From Streptococcus mitis (lineage in GTDB: Bacteria; Bacillota; Bacilli; Lactobacillales; Streptococcaceae), in the NCBI GenBank assembly GCA_001914195.1, contig MKYF01000034.1:1-32461 (forward strand): a stretch of DNA of 32,461 nt, written 5' to 3'. Made by a program: the position numbers and the translations under genes. Below the pieces are notes generated by a model that had not been told where the DNA came from, made no database searches, and saw nothing but the letters and a program-made list of their open reading frames with translations. Below are positions 1 to 8,694 of the stretch, piece after piece; position 1 is the stretch's first letter, and every line of letters begins with the position of its first letter.

Positions 1-11
1 TCTAAAAACAT
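1..11 (-). CDS. 5' end of an unidentified gene (first codons only)
   Basis: Only an ATG (9-11) and the following codons for Phe and Leu are inside the window, so the product cannot be named. The start is supported by an AAAGGAG ribosome binding site five bases upstream (about 17-23) and by a promoter-like sequence between it and the MscS gene. It lies in the same direction as the MscS gene. Confidence 0.6.
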
Positions 12-37
12 CTTCTCTCCTTTACCAAACTCTTTCT

Positions 38-66
38 ATTGTACCATAAATCTGCTAAAATTTCAG
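38..66 (-). promoter_or_regulatory. Putative promoter of the gene starting at position 11
   Basis: TACAAT (38-43) preceded by TGG gives an extended -10 element. CTGAAA (61-66) sits 17 bases upstream and matches the -35 consensus at four of six positions. It overlaps the stop codon of the MscS gene, suggesting the next gene is transcribed on its own. Confidence 0.45.
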
Positions 67-629
67 GCCTGGTCTGTCCGAGAGAAATTGCTGACGACAG
101 TGATATTCCGATTGGGAACGAAGTGTAGAACTTGGTCTTCTCCTCTGAGTTGAGTTGTTCGAATACCGACGCTGACAACCTTGCCCGATACAGTAATGGG
201 ACCATTTGTCAGAACAACATCATCACCCACATCCAGTTGACGCTCGAAGAGGATGAAAAAGCCATTGATAACATCAGACAGAAATCCCTGGGCTCCCATA
301 CCAATGGCCACCCCAGCAATTCCAGCACCAGCCAGCAAACTAGAAACAGGCAAACCTAAAATAGACAAGATACAGTAAAGCAAAAAGAAATAAAGAGTAT
401 AATTAAACACATTTTCTAACAGACGTGAGATGGTTTTCTGACGCCCGACATCATGGCGAGATATTTTTAGAGAAGGTTTAACAATTCTCTGCACCATGGT
501 ATGAAGCAATTTCTTAGCTATATAAAAGAGTAAAAATAAGAATAAAAGAGAAAGTATCTTGGTTAAGATATTCTCGATAATCGCTGTAATATCAAGCTTA
601 TTGAGATAGGTTTGAATAAATTCTTGCAT
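63..629 (-). CDS. Small-conductance mechanosensitive channel (MscS family), short form
   Basis: This is a membrane channel of 188 residues expected to release solutes during osmotic down-shock. Two hydrophobic segments (about residues 20-45 and 72-100) lead into the Gly/Ala-rich pore helix typical of MscS (GAGIAGVAIGMGAQGF, about 101-116). The beta domain follows, with LDVGD and the PNRNI...NFSR motif near the end. The start at 629 has an AAAGGAG site six bases upstream. The protein stops immediately after the NFSR motif, so it lacks the C-terminal alpha/beta vestibule domain of longer MscS proteins. Either this is the normal form in this lineage or the gene is 3'-truncated; the sequence alone does not decide. 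It is divergent from sstT and unrelated to the glycosylation locus. Confidence 0.88.
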   Translation of the reverse strand: MQEFIQTYLNKLDITAIIENILTKILSLLFLFLLFYIAKKLLHTMVQRIVKPSLKISRHDVGRQKTISRLLENVFNYTLYFFLLYCILSILGLPVSSLLAGAGIAGVAIGMGAQGFLSDVINGFFILFERQLDVGDDVVLTNGPITVSGKVVSVGIRTTQLRGEDQVLHFVPNRNITVVSNFSRTDQA

Positions 630-647
630 AGAAAACTCCTTTCATTT

Positions 648-675
648 ATTATACCATACTTTCATAAAGTGTCAT
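648..675 (-). promoter_or_regulatory. Promoter of the MscS-family gene
   Basis: A perfect TATAAT (648-653) is preceded by TGG (extended -10). ATGACA (670-675) lies 16 bases upstream as the -35. It reads leftward into the MscS gene, whose ribosome binding site follows. Confidence 0.6.
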
Positions 676-721
676 TCTCCATAAATATTCAAAAATAATT
701 TCAAAAATAGACAGAAAATTC

Positions 722-750
722 TTGATTTTAGTTCATATTTATACTATAAT
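722..750 (+). promoter_or_regulatory. Promoter of sstT
   Basis: TTGATT (722-727) and TATAAT (745-750) are separated by exactly 17 bases, about 30 bases ahead of the start codon. An AAAGGAG ribosome binding site (768-774) lies between promoter and start. Together with the leftward promoter at 648-675 it makes a divergent promoter region. Confidence 0.7.
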
Positions 751-780
751 CATAAACATTACACAACAAAGGAGATTGTT

Positions 781-1986
781 ATGAAAAAATTCATTCATGC
801 TTGGAATAAGGCAAGCCTAATCAAACGAATTTTGATTGGTATGCTTATTGGAGGAACCCTAGGACTGACACTTCCTAACATTTCAGGAATTGGCCTTCTA
901 GGAGATCTCTTTGTTGGTGGCCTCAAAGCCATCGCACCGATTCTGGTCTTTGCCCTCGTTGCTAACGCTCTGTCCCAACATCAAAAGGGACAAGATAGCA
1001 ATATGAAAACCGTTATCTTCCTTTACTTGGTGGGAACTTTTGCGGCTGCCCTTATCGCTGTACTAGCAAGTTTCATCGTACCTGTTGAAATTACCCTAAA
1101 TAGTGCTAATACCGATATTGCTCCACCAGATGGGATTGGACAAGTCCTCAGCAACCTCTTGCTCAAACTAGTCGATAATCCAGTCAATGCCCTCGTCACA
1201 GCCAACTATATTGGTATCCTATCTTGGGCAGTTGTTTTCGGGATTGCCATGAGAGAAGCCAGCAAAAATAGTAAAGAATTGCTCAAAACTATGGCTGATG
1301 TGACTTCTAAGATTGTCGAATGGATCATCAACCTAGCTCCATTTGGTATCCTTGGTCTTGTCTTCAAAACTATTTCTGATAAGGGAATCGGAAGCCTAGC
1401 CAACTACGGAATCTTGCTTGCCCTCTTGGTGACAACTATGTTCTTTGTGGCTCTGGTAGTCAATCCATTGATTGCCTTCCTCTTTATGAAAAGAAATCCT
1501 TATCCCCTCGTTTGGAAATGTTTGCGTGTCAGTGGTGTGACGGCCTTCTTCACTCGTAGTTCTGCGGCCAATATCCCTGTCAATATGAAACTTTGCCACG
1601 ACCTTGGACTGGATCCAGATACCTATTCTGTTTCTATCCCACTTGGTTCTACTATCAATATGGCTGGAGCAGCGATTACCATTAACATTTTGACCCTTGC
1701 TGCAGTTAACACTCTTGGAATCCCTGTTGACTTTGCGACAGCCTTTGTCCTCAGTGTGGTAGCAGCTATCTCAGCCTGTGGAGCTTCTGGTATCGCTGGC
1801 GGTTCACTCCTCCTTATCCCAGTTGCTTGTAGTCTTTTCGGTATTTCTAACGATATTGCCATGCAAGTTGTCGGAGTTGGATTTGTTATTGGTGTCATTC
1901 AAGACTCATGTGAAACAGCCCTCAACTCTTCTACAGATGTCCTCTTTACTGCTGTTGCCGAATACGCAGCAGCCCGTAAAAAATAA
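781..1986 (+). CDS. sstT: Serine/threonine:Na+ symporter SstT
   Basis: This 401-residue transporter belongs to the dicarboxylate/amino acid:cation symporter family and imports serine and threonine with sodium. Its length matches SstT proteins. Many hydrophobic helices are visible. The conserved C-terminal half carries the Ser-rich re-entrant stretch TRSSAANIPVN (about residues 258-268) and the STINMAG segment (about 290-296). Near the end is the helix that in this family carries ligand-binding residues (IQDSCETALNSS, about 373-384). The gene has its own promoter and is followed by a hairpin terminator, so it is a single-gene unit. Assignment to SstT rather than a glutamate carrier rests on overall resemblance and is confident but not tested. 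Confidence 0.93.
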   Translation: MKKFIHAWNKASLIKRILIGMLIGGTLGLTLPNISGIGLLGDLFVGGLKAIAPILVFALVANALSQHQKGQDSNMKTVIFLYLVGTFAAALIAVLASFIVPVEITLNSANTDIAPPDGIGQVLSNLLLKLVDNPVNALVTANYIGILSWAVVFGIAMREASKNSKELLKTMADVTSKIVEWIINLAPFGILGLVFKTISDKGIGSLANYGILLALLVTTMFFVALVVNPLIAFLFMKRNPYPLVWKCLRVSGVTAFFTRSSAANIPVNMKLCHDLGLDPDTYSVSIPLGSTINMAGAAITINILTLAAVNTLGIPVDFATAFVLSVVAAISACGASGIAGGSLLLIPVACSLFGISNDIAMQVVGVGFVIGVIQDSCETALNSSTDVLFTAVAEYAAARKK

Positions 1987-1991
1987 CTCAT

Positions 1992-2024
1992 AAAGACAAG
2001 CCTGCTCAGGTCTTGTCTTTTACA
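1992..2024 (+). terminator. Rho-independent terminator after sstT
   Basis: AAAGACAAG (1992-2000) pairs with CTTGTCTTT (2012-2020), extended by CCT/AGG in the loop region with one unpaired base, and T residues follow. It begins six bases after the sstT stop codon. Confidence 0.8.
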
Positions 2025-2053
2025 CTTTTATTCTAACTTATTAGGAAATTCTT

Positions 2054-3007
2054 ATGTCTATTAGCCAACGTACGACCAAGCTCATCTTAGCTACCTGTCT
2101 TGCCTGCCTTCTTGCTTATTTTCTCAATCTCTCCTCAGCTGTCTCGGCTGGAATCATCGCCCTCTTGAGCCTATCCGATACGCGTAGAAGTACCTTAAAA
2201 CTGGCCCGAAATCGCCTCTTTTCCATGCTCCTAGCTCTAGCTATCGGTGTTCTGGCTTTTTACTTGAGCGGATTTCATATCTGGAGTCTTGGTCTCTATC
2301 TAGCCCTTTATGTGCCTCTAGCCTACAAGATGGGCTGGGAAATTGGCATCACACCAAGTAGCGTTTTGGTTAGCCATCTCTTGGTGCAAAAATCAACCTC
2401 TCCAGATCTCCTAGTCAATGAATTCCTTCTCTTTGCTATCGGTACAGGATTTGCCTTGCTTGTCAACCTCTACATGCCTTCACGAGAAGAGGAAATCCAG
2501 CACTACCACACACTGGTGGAAGAAAAGTTAAAAGATATCCTCCAACGCTTCAAATATTATTTATCCAGAGGAGATGGACGCAACCGAGCACAGCTGGTGG
2601 AAGAATTAGACACCCTTTTGGAAGAAGCCCTCAAACTGGTCTATTTGGATCACTCAGACCACCTCTTTCACCAGACCGATTACCATATTCACTACTTTGA
2701 GATGAGACAGCGACAAAGTCGTATCCTGAGAAACATGGCCCAGCAGATCAACACCTGTCACCTAGCTGCTAGTGAAAGTCTGATTTTGGCCCAACTCTTT
2801 TCAAAAATTGCAGGGCAACTTAGCCAGACCAATCCTGCTTCTGATTTACTAGATGAAATCGAACGCTATCTAGAAGTCTTCCGGAACCGCAGTCTTCCAA
2901 AGACAAGAGAAGAATTTGAAACCCGTGCCACCCTTCTTCAACTCCTATGCGAAGCCAAAACCTTCATCCAAGTGAAAGTTAATTTTTACAAAAAATATGG
3001 ACAGTAA
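2054..3007 (+). CDS. Aromatic acid exporter family membrane protein (ArAE_1 type)
   Basis: This 317-residue protein has about five or six hydrophobic helices in residues 1-142, including the SLSDTRRST turn near 40-48 and MGWEIGITPSSVL near 92-104. A soluble, helix-rich and charged C-terminal half follows (about 145-317). This two-part layout is that of the ArAE_1 / DUF939 (YgaE-like) family, for which export of aromatic or other organic acids is proposed but rarely shown. A weak AGGAAA site lies just before the ATG. The gene converges on asp5, with a shared terminator between them. It is probably the last core gene before the accessory Sec island. Confidence 0.8.
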   Translation: MSISQRTTKLILATCLACLLAYFLNLSSAVSAGIIALLSLSDTRRSTLKLARNRLFSMLLALAIGVLAFYLSGFHIWSLGLYLALYVPLAYKMGWEIGITPSSVLVSHLLVQKSTSPDLLVNEFLLFAIGTGFALLVNLYMPSREEEIQHYHTLVEEKLKDILQRFKYYLSRGDGRNRAQLVEELDTLLEEALKLVYLDHSDHLFHQTDYHIHYFEMRQRQSRILRNMAQQINTCHLAASESLILAQLFSKIAGQLSQTNPASDLLDEIERYLEVFRNRSLPKTREEFETRATLLQLLCEAKTFIQVKVNFYKKYGQ

Positions 3008-3059
3008 AAAAGAAAACTTCAGACCAATCACAAAAAGTGAATCTCTGAAGTTTTCTTTT
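3008..3059. terminator. Bidirectional terminator between the exporter gene and asp5
   Basis: A perfect 16-base inverted repeat (AAAAGAAAACTTCAGA at 3008-3023, its complement at 3044-3059) encloses an inner TCAC/GTGA pairing. A and T runs flank both sides, so it can end transcription from either direction. It closes both the rightward core unit and the long leftward glycosylation/secretion unit. Confidence 0.85.
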
Positions 3060-3282
3060 ATTTGTAAGTTATCACCATAAAGGTTAATAGTAAAACGAAT
3101 AAGGCCAAACTCACCAATAAAGTGAGAACCTTTACCAAGGTATTGCTCTGCCAATAGCTTGGTTTACCAATATTACTAGTGGCATCCATGGAAAATAATT
3201 GATTTTGACGGGGTTGTATGGTTACCAATACAATCAAAGCAAGAGATAGGACAATAGCTAAAACAATCAGTATTTCAATCAT
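3058..3282 (-). CDS. asp5: Accessory Sec protein Asp5 (SecG-like)
   Basis: This 74-residue protein has two hydrophobic segments (about residues 3-22 and 49-72) separated by a polar stretch with a SecG-like layout (TIQPRQNQLFS...). Its size, topology and position after gtfB and asp4 match Asp5, the SecG-like component required for export of GspB in S. gordonii. It likely sits in the membrane with SecY2 and Asp4. The ribosome binding site (GAGG) is inside the asp4 stop region. The gene ends on the bidirectional terminator and appears to be the last of the operon. Confidence 0.85.
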   Translation of the reverse strand: MIEILIVLAIVLSLALIVLVTIQPRQNQLFSMDATSNIGKPSYWQSNTLVKVLTLLVSLALFVLLLTFMVITYK

Positions 3283-3286
3283 AGGT

Positions 3287-3466
3287 CTACCTCAAAATCC
3301 CCAGCAAAGTAAAGAGCAAACCAATCAGAATCATCAAACCCAGTAAGAGTGAAAAAGTTTTACTAATCTTTTCCCCTCGGGTTTCTTTTTCCTTCTTGAT
3401 GGGTTTTTGTTTCAACTCTTCCATGCGACCTTCAACGTCTTTGTAAAATAAATCTTCCTCTGACAT
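3287..3466 (-). CDS. asp4: Accessory Sec protein Asp4 (SecE-like)
   Basis: I translated this short gene by hand: 59 codons from the ATG at 3464-3466 to TAG at 3287-3289. The N-terminal half is charged (MSEEDLFYKDVEGRMEELKQ...). The second half is one hydrophobic helix (about residues 39-58). A charged N-terminus plus a single C-terminal membrane helix is the SecE-like layout of Asp4. An AGGAGG ribosome binding site lies inside the last codons of gtfB, one base separates the gtfB stop from this ATG, and asp5 follows after four bases. Function is assigned by analogy to S. gordonii Asp4, needed for export of the repeat adhesin. Confidence 0.85.
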   Translation of the reverse strand: MSEEDLFYKDVEGRMEELKQKPIKKEKETRGEKISKTFSLLLGLMILIGLLFTLLGILR

Positions 3467-3467
3467 G

Positions 3468-4805
3468 TTAGCCTCCTAAAACAGTTTGCATGGTTTCCTG
3501 ATATCTCACCAAGTCAACATAATTTGCATGTTGGCCTTGTTTGCCAAGTGCCTGACGCATTTGTTCAACATCTGAAAGGGCCAGTTTAATGGTCTCAACC
3601 AAAGCAGAAACTTCACTACTTTCAAATAGATGATCAGGAGCGATATAGAGTCTATTGTGTACCGTTTGGTTAAATCCAAGAATCAAGAGATTGTGCTCAA
3701 AGGCCTGACGCACCGCCTGCAACAACTCATTACTGTGGTTGATATCCAAGTAAATATCCGACAATTGATAGAGCTCCTGAATCTTCTGTGGACTAGCGTT
3801 CTGATAAAGTACCACATTAGGATAGCGAAGCATATCTAAGAGCTTAGAAGACATCTCTGTCACCGCTGCAATACGGAAAGTGACATCAGGCAGTGCTTCT
3901 ACGATTGCTTCTACTTGCTCAATTTGATCGGAATTAGTCAAGATTAAGGCATCTCGTCTTAGGAAATTATCACGTTTGAACTGATAATGGTAACCCAAGT
4001 GCACAAACTGATCATGGTATTTCTCGTCAGTCAACTCTAAAGCGCGCTCATAAGTCGCCTTATTGGGAATGATGATTTTCTTAGTACGCACATTATCACT
4101 TTCCAAAATTAACTGCATATTGCCTGGAATGGCATCATAGAGAGGTTCCTGCCAAACCAAAACATCTGAGCCAGACTTATCTGGATGATGGAAGGAAACC
4201 AAGAAAGGAGTCGCTAGAGTATTAAAGATAAGCTGGCTTGTATCTATTTCCAAATCTTGCAAAAAGAAGGTGATAAATTCAACCTTATTTGCAAAGTAAC
4301 GCATAGGCTGACCAGGCAAAGTCAATAAGATATCACCCGTCACATGGTTTTCCAGCAAGACTTCCTGACCATTGACGTCTTGGTAAACTGTCATAATCGG
4401 CTCACTATCTGCGCTATAGGTCATTGTAGCAAAACAAGCTCCGAAGCGATTATAGTGGTCAACCTGGCGTACTCGACCTTCTAGGTCTTTCCAGTCTACC
4501 TGTTTAACCAAGCGAGCCTGCATTCCATCTGCATAATGAATGACAGCCCTCTCCTGTGTCATATCCTCAATACGAGCAGACTGATTATTGCCTGAAATTT
4601 CCCAAAAAGTTGGAACAGGGACTTGGTTGAAATAGAGAGGTTTTCCATCCTCGTAACCTAGATAATAGGTAAAAGGAGAAACCAGACCATCAGGCAGAAA
4701 ACCATCTGCATCGATGACCACTCCAAGTTGAGAAAGACCAGTAGCTACTAGACTTTCATGTAAATCTCGACTTTCCTGACTATAACGATCATAAAGTTCA
4801 ATCAT
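3468..4805 (-). CDS. gtfB: Accessory Sec glycosylation chaperone GtfB (Gtf2)
   Basis: This 445-residue partner of GtfA does not transfer sugar itself in characterised systems. It binds the serine-rich acceptor and stimulates GtfA, so that GlcNAc is added to Ser/Thr of the repeat adhesin in the cytoplasm. The N-terminal ~280 residues are a beta-rich region typical of the family. Residues about 285-420 form a Rossmann-like half with the pattern LTNSDQIE...LPDV.F.IAA...YPNV.LY...SDIYLDINH. Related copies of this C-terminal half appear in most glycosyltransferases of this locus. The gene overlaps gtfA by eight bases, with GAGGAGG six bases before its ATG, indicating coupled synthesis of the two partners. 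Confidence 0.93.
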   Translation of the reverse strand: MIELYDRYSQESRDLHESLVATGLSQLGVVIDADGFLPDGLVSPFTYYLGYEDGKPLYFNQVPVPTFWEISGNNQSARIEDMTQERAVIHYADGMQARLVKQVDWKDLEGRVRQVDHYNRFGACFATMTYSADSEPIMTVYQDVNGQEVLLENHVTGDILLTLPGQPMRYFANKVEFITFFLQDLEIDTSQLIFNTLATPFLVSFHHPDKSGSDVLVWQEPLYDAIPGNMQLILESDNVRTKKIIIPNKATYERALELTDEKYHDQFVHLGYHYQFKRDNFLRRDALILTNSDQIEQVEAIVEALPDVTFRIAAVTEMSSKLLDMLRYPNVVLYQNASPQKIQELYQLSDIYLDINHSNELLQAVRQAFEHNLLILGFNQTVHNRLYIAPDHLFESSEVSALVETIKLALSDVEQMRQALGKQGQHANYVDLVRYQETMQTVLGG

Positions 4806-6309
4806 GGAGCACCTCCTCTACTGTTTTCTTCCACTTTTCTAAAATTTCTTCGGTTAAGAAGCCTTCTGCAATTTGATAAGAATGGGCACGCATAGCTTCC
4901 AAACGATTTTCCTGATACAATTGACAAATCTTAGCTGCGTAAGCTTGCTTGATTTGGTCTTCTACATGGTCAGATGAACTTGGAATCAAATAACCATTTT
5001 GCTCATCCTCTATAAAAGTCTGATTACCATAAGGTACATCAAAACCAATTAGGGGTAGACCTGAACCAATTGCTTCCATCAAGGTGAGACCAAATCCTTC
5101 ACTGGTAGAAGCCGTCAAATAGACCTCATACTGGCTATAAATCTGCGAAAGTTCCGCATGCCCCTTGAGCTGGATATAATCCTCAGCCTGATGATTTGCA
5201 ATAATTTCTCTGAGCAGAGAATCTTCTCCACCGCTACCATAAATATCAAAGGTTAATTCAGGTATTTCCTTACGAGCCTCAATGACCGCCTTAACCAACC
5301 AGTCAATGTGTTTTTCTTTAGCAAGACGTGAAGCCGTAATCAATGAAAATGGCTTACGTCCCTGACTTGACTCAGTCAAGGAATCAATACTTCCTACAGG
5401 AATGGTAACAATCTTTGGACGATGCTGAGTATATTTGGCAAATTGCTCTTGCAACACTTCATTCTGTCTGTCAGTTGATACGATAAAGAAATCAACCTTA
5501 TCTGCATTGGTAAACTGATAGTCGTAATAGTTGTTCCAAAGAATGTAATCCTCGTTTGTAGCATTTTCACTATAATGCTCCGCATGAACAACTACAGCTA
5601 AATGCGCTACCTGTGCTTCCTCAAAAACAACCTGTCCAATGCCTGTCTCTCTATCAAGAATGACCAAATCAAACTTGTCCAAATTCAAGGATTTCATAAA
5701 GGCACGCATAAATGCTTGCTTCCCATATAAAATCTTATCCTTGAAACGATAAACTTCTTCCTTCCCTTGATTCATCAAGATATCATAGGCTGGAGTTCCG
5801 TCTTCATTATAGAAAGTTCTTTGGTATAGGACTGCAACATTGTCCTTGGGAGCAAAGTATTCGCTACAATAACGCGTATAAGAAAAGTAATCCTTACGAA
5901 TCAATTTTCCTTTAAAGACATACTCGGCATGTTGAACCAAGTCCTTGTCCTCATCAACCAAATAACAGGTTACAAACTTATCTTGGTCAGAAAAGAAGAC
6001 ACGCAAGACCTTACCATTCTTTTCTCTACGGCTTTCCACACCGCCGAAAATAGCCAGGACATCATCCACTGTCACGCTAGTAGGTGCAATCTTGATGTCT
6101 GTAAAATGATTATAAAGCCAGATCACTTGATCATCATCAAAACCAATATTGGCTGTTAAGTGCTGAATATTATCGGCTAAAATCATATCTGTAAAGATAA
6201 ACTTAGAGGACAGATTTAATTTCCGAAAAACACCAGCACGATAAGCTTGAGCGTATTCAACACCACTACTAGCCCAGCCAAGTCCTAAATTTATATTGTA
6301 AATTGTCAT
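4798..6309 (-). CDS. gtfA: Accessory Sec O-GlcNAc transferase GtfA (Gtf1), GT4 family
   Basis: This 503-residue enzyme transfers GlcNAc from UDP-GlcNAc to Ser/Thr of the repeat adhesin, the first step of its glycosylation, in complex with GtfB. The fold is GT-B. An add-on beta domain occupies about residues 60-190. A conserved His lies at about 242 (VVVHAEH). The ASRLAKEKHID motif (about 326-336) is typical of the nucleotide-sugar half, and the GT4 E-x7-E signature SEGFGLTLMEA runs from about 403 to 413 (E404, E412). The length matches GtfA of Mitis-group streptococci. It sits 12 bases after secA2 with GAGGAAA before the start, and overlaps gtfB. Confidence 0.95.
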   Translation of the reverse strand: MTIYNINLGLGWASSGVEYAQAYRAGVFRKLNLSSKFIFTDMILADNIQHLTANIGFDDDQVIWLYNHFTDIKIAPTSVTVDDVLAIFGGVESRREKNGKVLRVFFSDQDKFVTCYLVDEDKDLVQHAEYVFKGKLIRKDYFSYTRYCSEYFAPKDNVAVLYQRTFYNEDGTPAYDILMNQGKEEVYRFKDKILYGKQAFMRAFMKSLNLDKFDLVILDRETGIGQVVFEEAQVAHLAVVVHAEHYSENATNEDYILWNNYYDYQFTNADKVDFFIVSTDRQNEVLQEQFAKYTQHRPKIVTIPVGSIDSLTESSQGRKPFSLITASRLAKEKHIDWLVKAVIEARKEIPELTFDIYGSGGEDSLLREIIANHQAEDYIQLKGHAELSQIYSQYEVYLTASTSEGFGLTLMEAIGSGLPLIGFDVPYGNQTFIEDEQNGYLIPSSSDHVEDQIKQAYAAKICQLYQENRLEAMRAHSYQIAEGFLTEEILEKWKKTVEEVLHD

Positions 6310-6321
6310 ATTTTCCTCTTC

Positions 6322-8694
6322 TTATGGGAAATGAGTCATAATCTCACCCTTAGGAGTGACTTCAACCAAGCCCATCAGGAGATTACGCACCATATCCGCA
6401 CGGATTTGTTCTTTCATGGCTTCAAAGCCTGCATAGGCTTCTTGATAATACTCTACGATCGGGTTTTTCTGACTAGCAGACTGCCCACCGATAGCCATAG
6501 ATAACTGTTGGAGATAGTCTACCTGCTCTACCCAGTTGTCATCAATAGCCTTGAGCATAGAGAGTCGTAAAAACTGTTCATATAAGCCATGTTGCTCAAG
6601 CAATTCTTTCTTTTCAGAAAGTTCTTTATCAATCACCTGCTTCATAAAACTACGAACTGCAGTCTTGTCAGTCACATCTATATAATCTGGAACCTCTTTA
6701 ATATGAAAACTAATATTGGTCACAAGAAAATGGAAGAGTAACTCTCGGCTTTCATATTCTGAAGAAGTCACTTGATCTATGTAACTAGCAATGATTTCAT
6801 CAACAACATCCTCTAAGTCACGAGAACCATCTATTAGACGATTACGCTCCTTGTAAATCATATCCCGTTGAATATTCATACTTTCAGCATATTCTAGAGT
6901 CTGACGACGTGCCGAACGTCCAGCACTATCACTAGCATGCTGAGCCTTTTCGACTAGCCTTCTGTATTTACGACCTTTCAATACTTCTGGTTGAGTCATA
7001 TCTTGAACCTGATAGTCTTTGTACTTTTTATGAACCCAAGATGGACCAAATTTCTTAATAACATCGTCCTCTAAAGATACAAAAAACTTACTCATACCAG
7101 GATCTCCTTGACGACCAGAACGTCCACGAATTTGTAGGTCGATCCGCTGACTTTCCATCCGCTCAGTCCCAATAACAATCAAGCCCCCAAGCTCTGCGAC
7201 TCCTTTACCAAGCTTGATATCCGTACCACGTCCTGCCATAGAGGTGGCCACTGTCACAGCCCCCATCTGACCTGACTCGGAGATAATCTGAGCCTCACGC
7301 GCCGCATTATTAGCATTTAGGACATTATGGGCAATCCCTTCACGAAGCAAGAGTGACGAATAAAGTTGAGACATTTCAACTGAACCTACAAAAACGAGTA
7401 AGGGATTTCCCTTAGCATGGTATTCCTTGATGTACTCCAAAGAAGCATACACTTTTTCAGGTAAAGTAACGTATAGATTATCTGGATAATCAATCCGTTG
7501 TCTAGGACGATTGGTTGGAATGCGTACTACAGACATATTGTAGGTTTCAATAAACTCTTTTTCAGCGACCTTACCTGTCCCTGTCATACCAGATATCTTA
7601 TTGAACATTTTAAAAAGACTCTGATAGGTGATCGAGGCCATAGCCCGCGTCTCTGGAGATAATTTGACATGTTCCTTTGCCTCAATTGCCTGATGAAGGC
7701 CTCCCTGTAGTTTAGTCATCTCCATTAGACGCCCTGTCCCCTTATCCACCAGTACCATTTCATCCCCACGAATGACATAGTCCTTGTCTTTGGTAAAGAG
7801 TTTATGGGCTCGAATCGCATACACTAAATGGCGAGCAAAAACCGCATGTTCTTCCTTGTAAAAATGATCTATTCCTAAAAAGCTTTCAGCAGCTTTAGCA
7901 CCCTTGGTAGTGAGCCAAATCTCATCCTTCTCTTCTTTAAAGATATAGTCCTCCCCTTCTACCAAAGTCGTGAATAGCGTATCAATAATACCATAGTGGT
8001 TAGACTGAACCCGAGGGGCTCCGGCAATGATAAGAGGTGTCTGAGCACTATCCAACAAGATATCATCAATCTCGTCAATAATGACGTAATCAAAGGGACG
8101 TAAAAATTTTCCCTTTTCATTAGAAGCAAGATTGTCACCCAAATAATCGAACCCTAAAGCTCCGTTAGTCGTATAAATGATATCAGATTCATAAATCTTT
8201 TTCTTCTCTTCCACGCTTAACTCATCTTGAGGATCATCTGTTAAAGGTACCCCAATTGTCAAACCTAAGAAACGGTAAACTTGTCCCATCTCCTCGGCAT
8301 CGCGTTTAGCTAGATAGTCATTGGTGGTAATCAGCATGGTACCTTTACCTGTCAGGGCATTGAGATAAACAGGCATGGTAGCTGTCAAGGTTTTTCCTTC
8401 ACCTGTATTCATCTCAGCTATATTGCCCTGATGGATCACAATTCCTCCCATAACTTGGACATCATAGGGAAACATTCCCAATACGCGTCTGTCTGCTTCA
8501 CGAACAACCGCAAAAGCTTCTACCAAGAGGTCGTCGAGAGCAGCTCCATCATCAAGACGTTGGCGAAACTCCACTGTTTTTGCCGCTAGTTCTTGGTCTG
8601 ATAGAGACTCCATCTTTCCTTTAAGGGCATTAATCTTTCTTAAAATCCTTTTAACTTTCCGAAGTTGAAAATCTTGATATATACCTTTAAACAC
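6322..8694 (-). CDS. secA2: Accessory Sec ATPase SecA2
   Basis: This 790-residue motor ATPase drives the glycosylated serine-rich adhesin through SecY2. Walker A is MNTGEGKT (GEGKT at 98-102), Walker B is VIIDEID (DEID at 207-210), and the later helicase-type motifs TSMAGRGTDIKLG and QIRGRSGRQGD are intact. The protein ends at about residue 790 without the Cys-rich zinc-binding tail of housekeeping SecA, as usual for SecA2. The start is GTG (8692-8694): AAGGAG lies seven bases upstream, and the resulting N-terminus aligns with SecA family starts. It overlaps asp3 by eight bases. Confidence 0.96.
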   Translation of the reverse strand: MFKGIYQDFQLRKVKRILRKINALKGKMESLSDQELAAKTVEFRQRLDDGAALDDLLVEAFAVVREADRRVLGMFPYDVQVMGGIVIHQGNIAEMNTGEGKTLTATMPVYLNALTGKGTMLITTNDYLAKRDAEEMGQVYRFLGLTIGVPLTDDPQDELSVEEKKKIYESDIIYTTNGALGFDYLGDNLASNEKGKFLRPFDYVIIDEIDDILLDSAQTPLIIAGAPRVQSNHYGIIDTLFTTLVEGEDYIFKEEKDEIWLTTKGAKAAESFLGIDHFYKEEHAVFARHLVYAIRAHKLFTKDKDYVIRGDEMVLVDKGTGRLMEMTKLQGGLHQAIEAKEHVKLSPETRAMASITYQSLFKMFNKISGMTGTGKVAEKEFIETYNMSVVRIPTNRPRQRIDYPDNLYVTLPEKVYASLEYIKEYHAKGNPLLVFVGSVEMSQLYSSLLLREGIAHNVLNANNAAREAQIISESGQMGAVTVATSMAGRGTDIKLGKGVAELGGLIVIGTERMESQRIDLQIRGRSGRQGDPGMSKFFVSLEDDVIKKFGPSWVHKKYKDYQVQDMTQPEVLKGRKYRRLVEKAQHASDSAGRSARRQTLEYAESMNIQRDMIYKERNRLIDGSRDLEDVVDEIIASYIDQVTSSEYESRELLFHFLVTNISFHIKEVPDYIDVTDKTAVRSFMKQVIDKELSEKKELLEQHGLYEQFLRLSMLKAIDDNWVEQVDYLQQLSMAIGGQSASQKNPIVEYYQEAYAGFEAMKEQIRADMVRNLLMGLVEVTPKGEIMTHFP

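Noticed and set aside
2..205. Possible frameshifted continuation of the MscS gene
   Set aside because: The overlapping minus-strand frame does not continue the MscS beta domain or show its C-terminal motifs; it is a shadow of the MscS gene and the next promoter.
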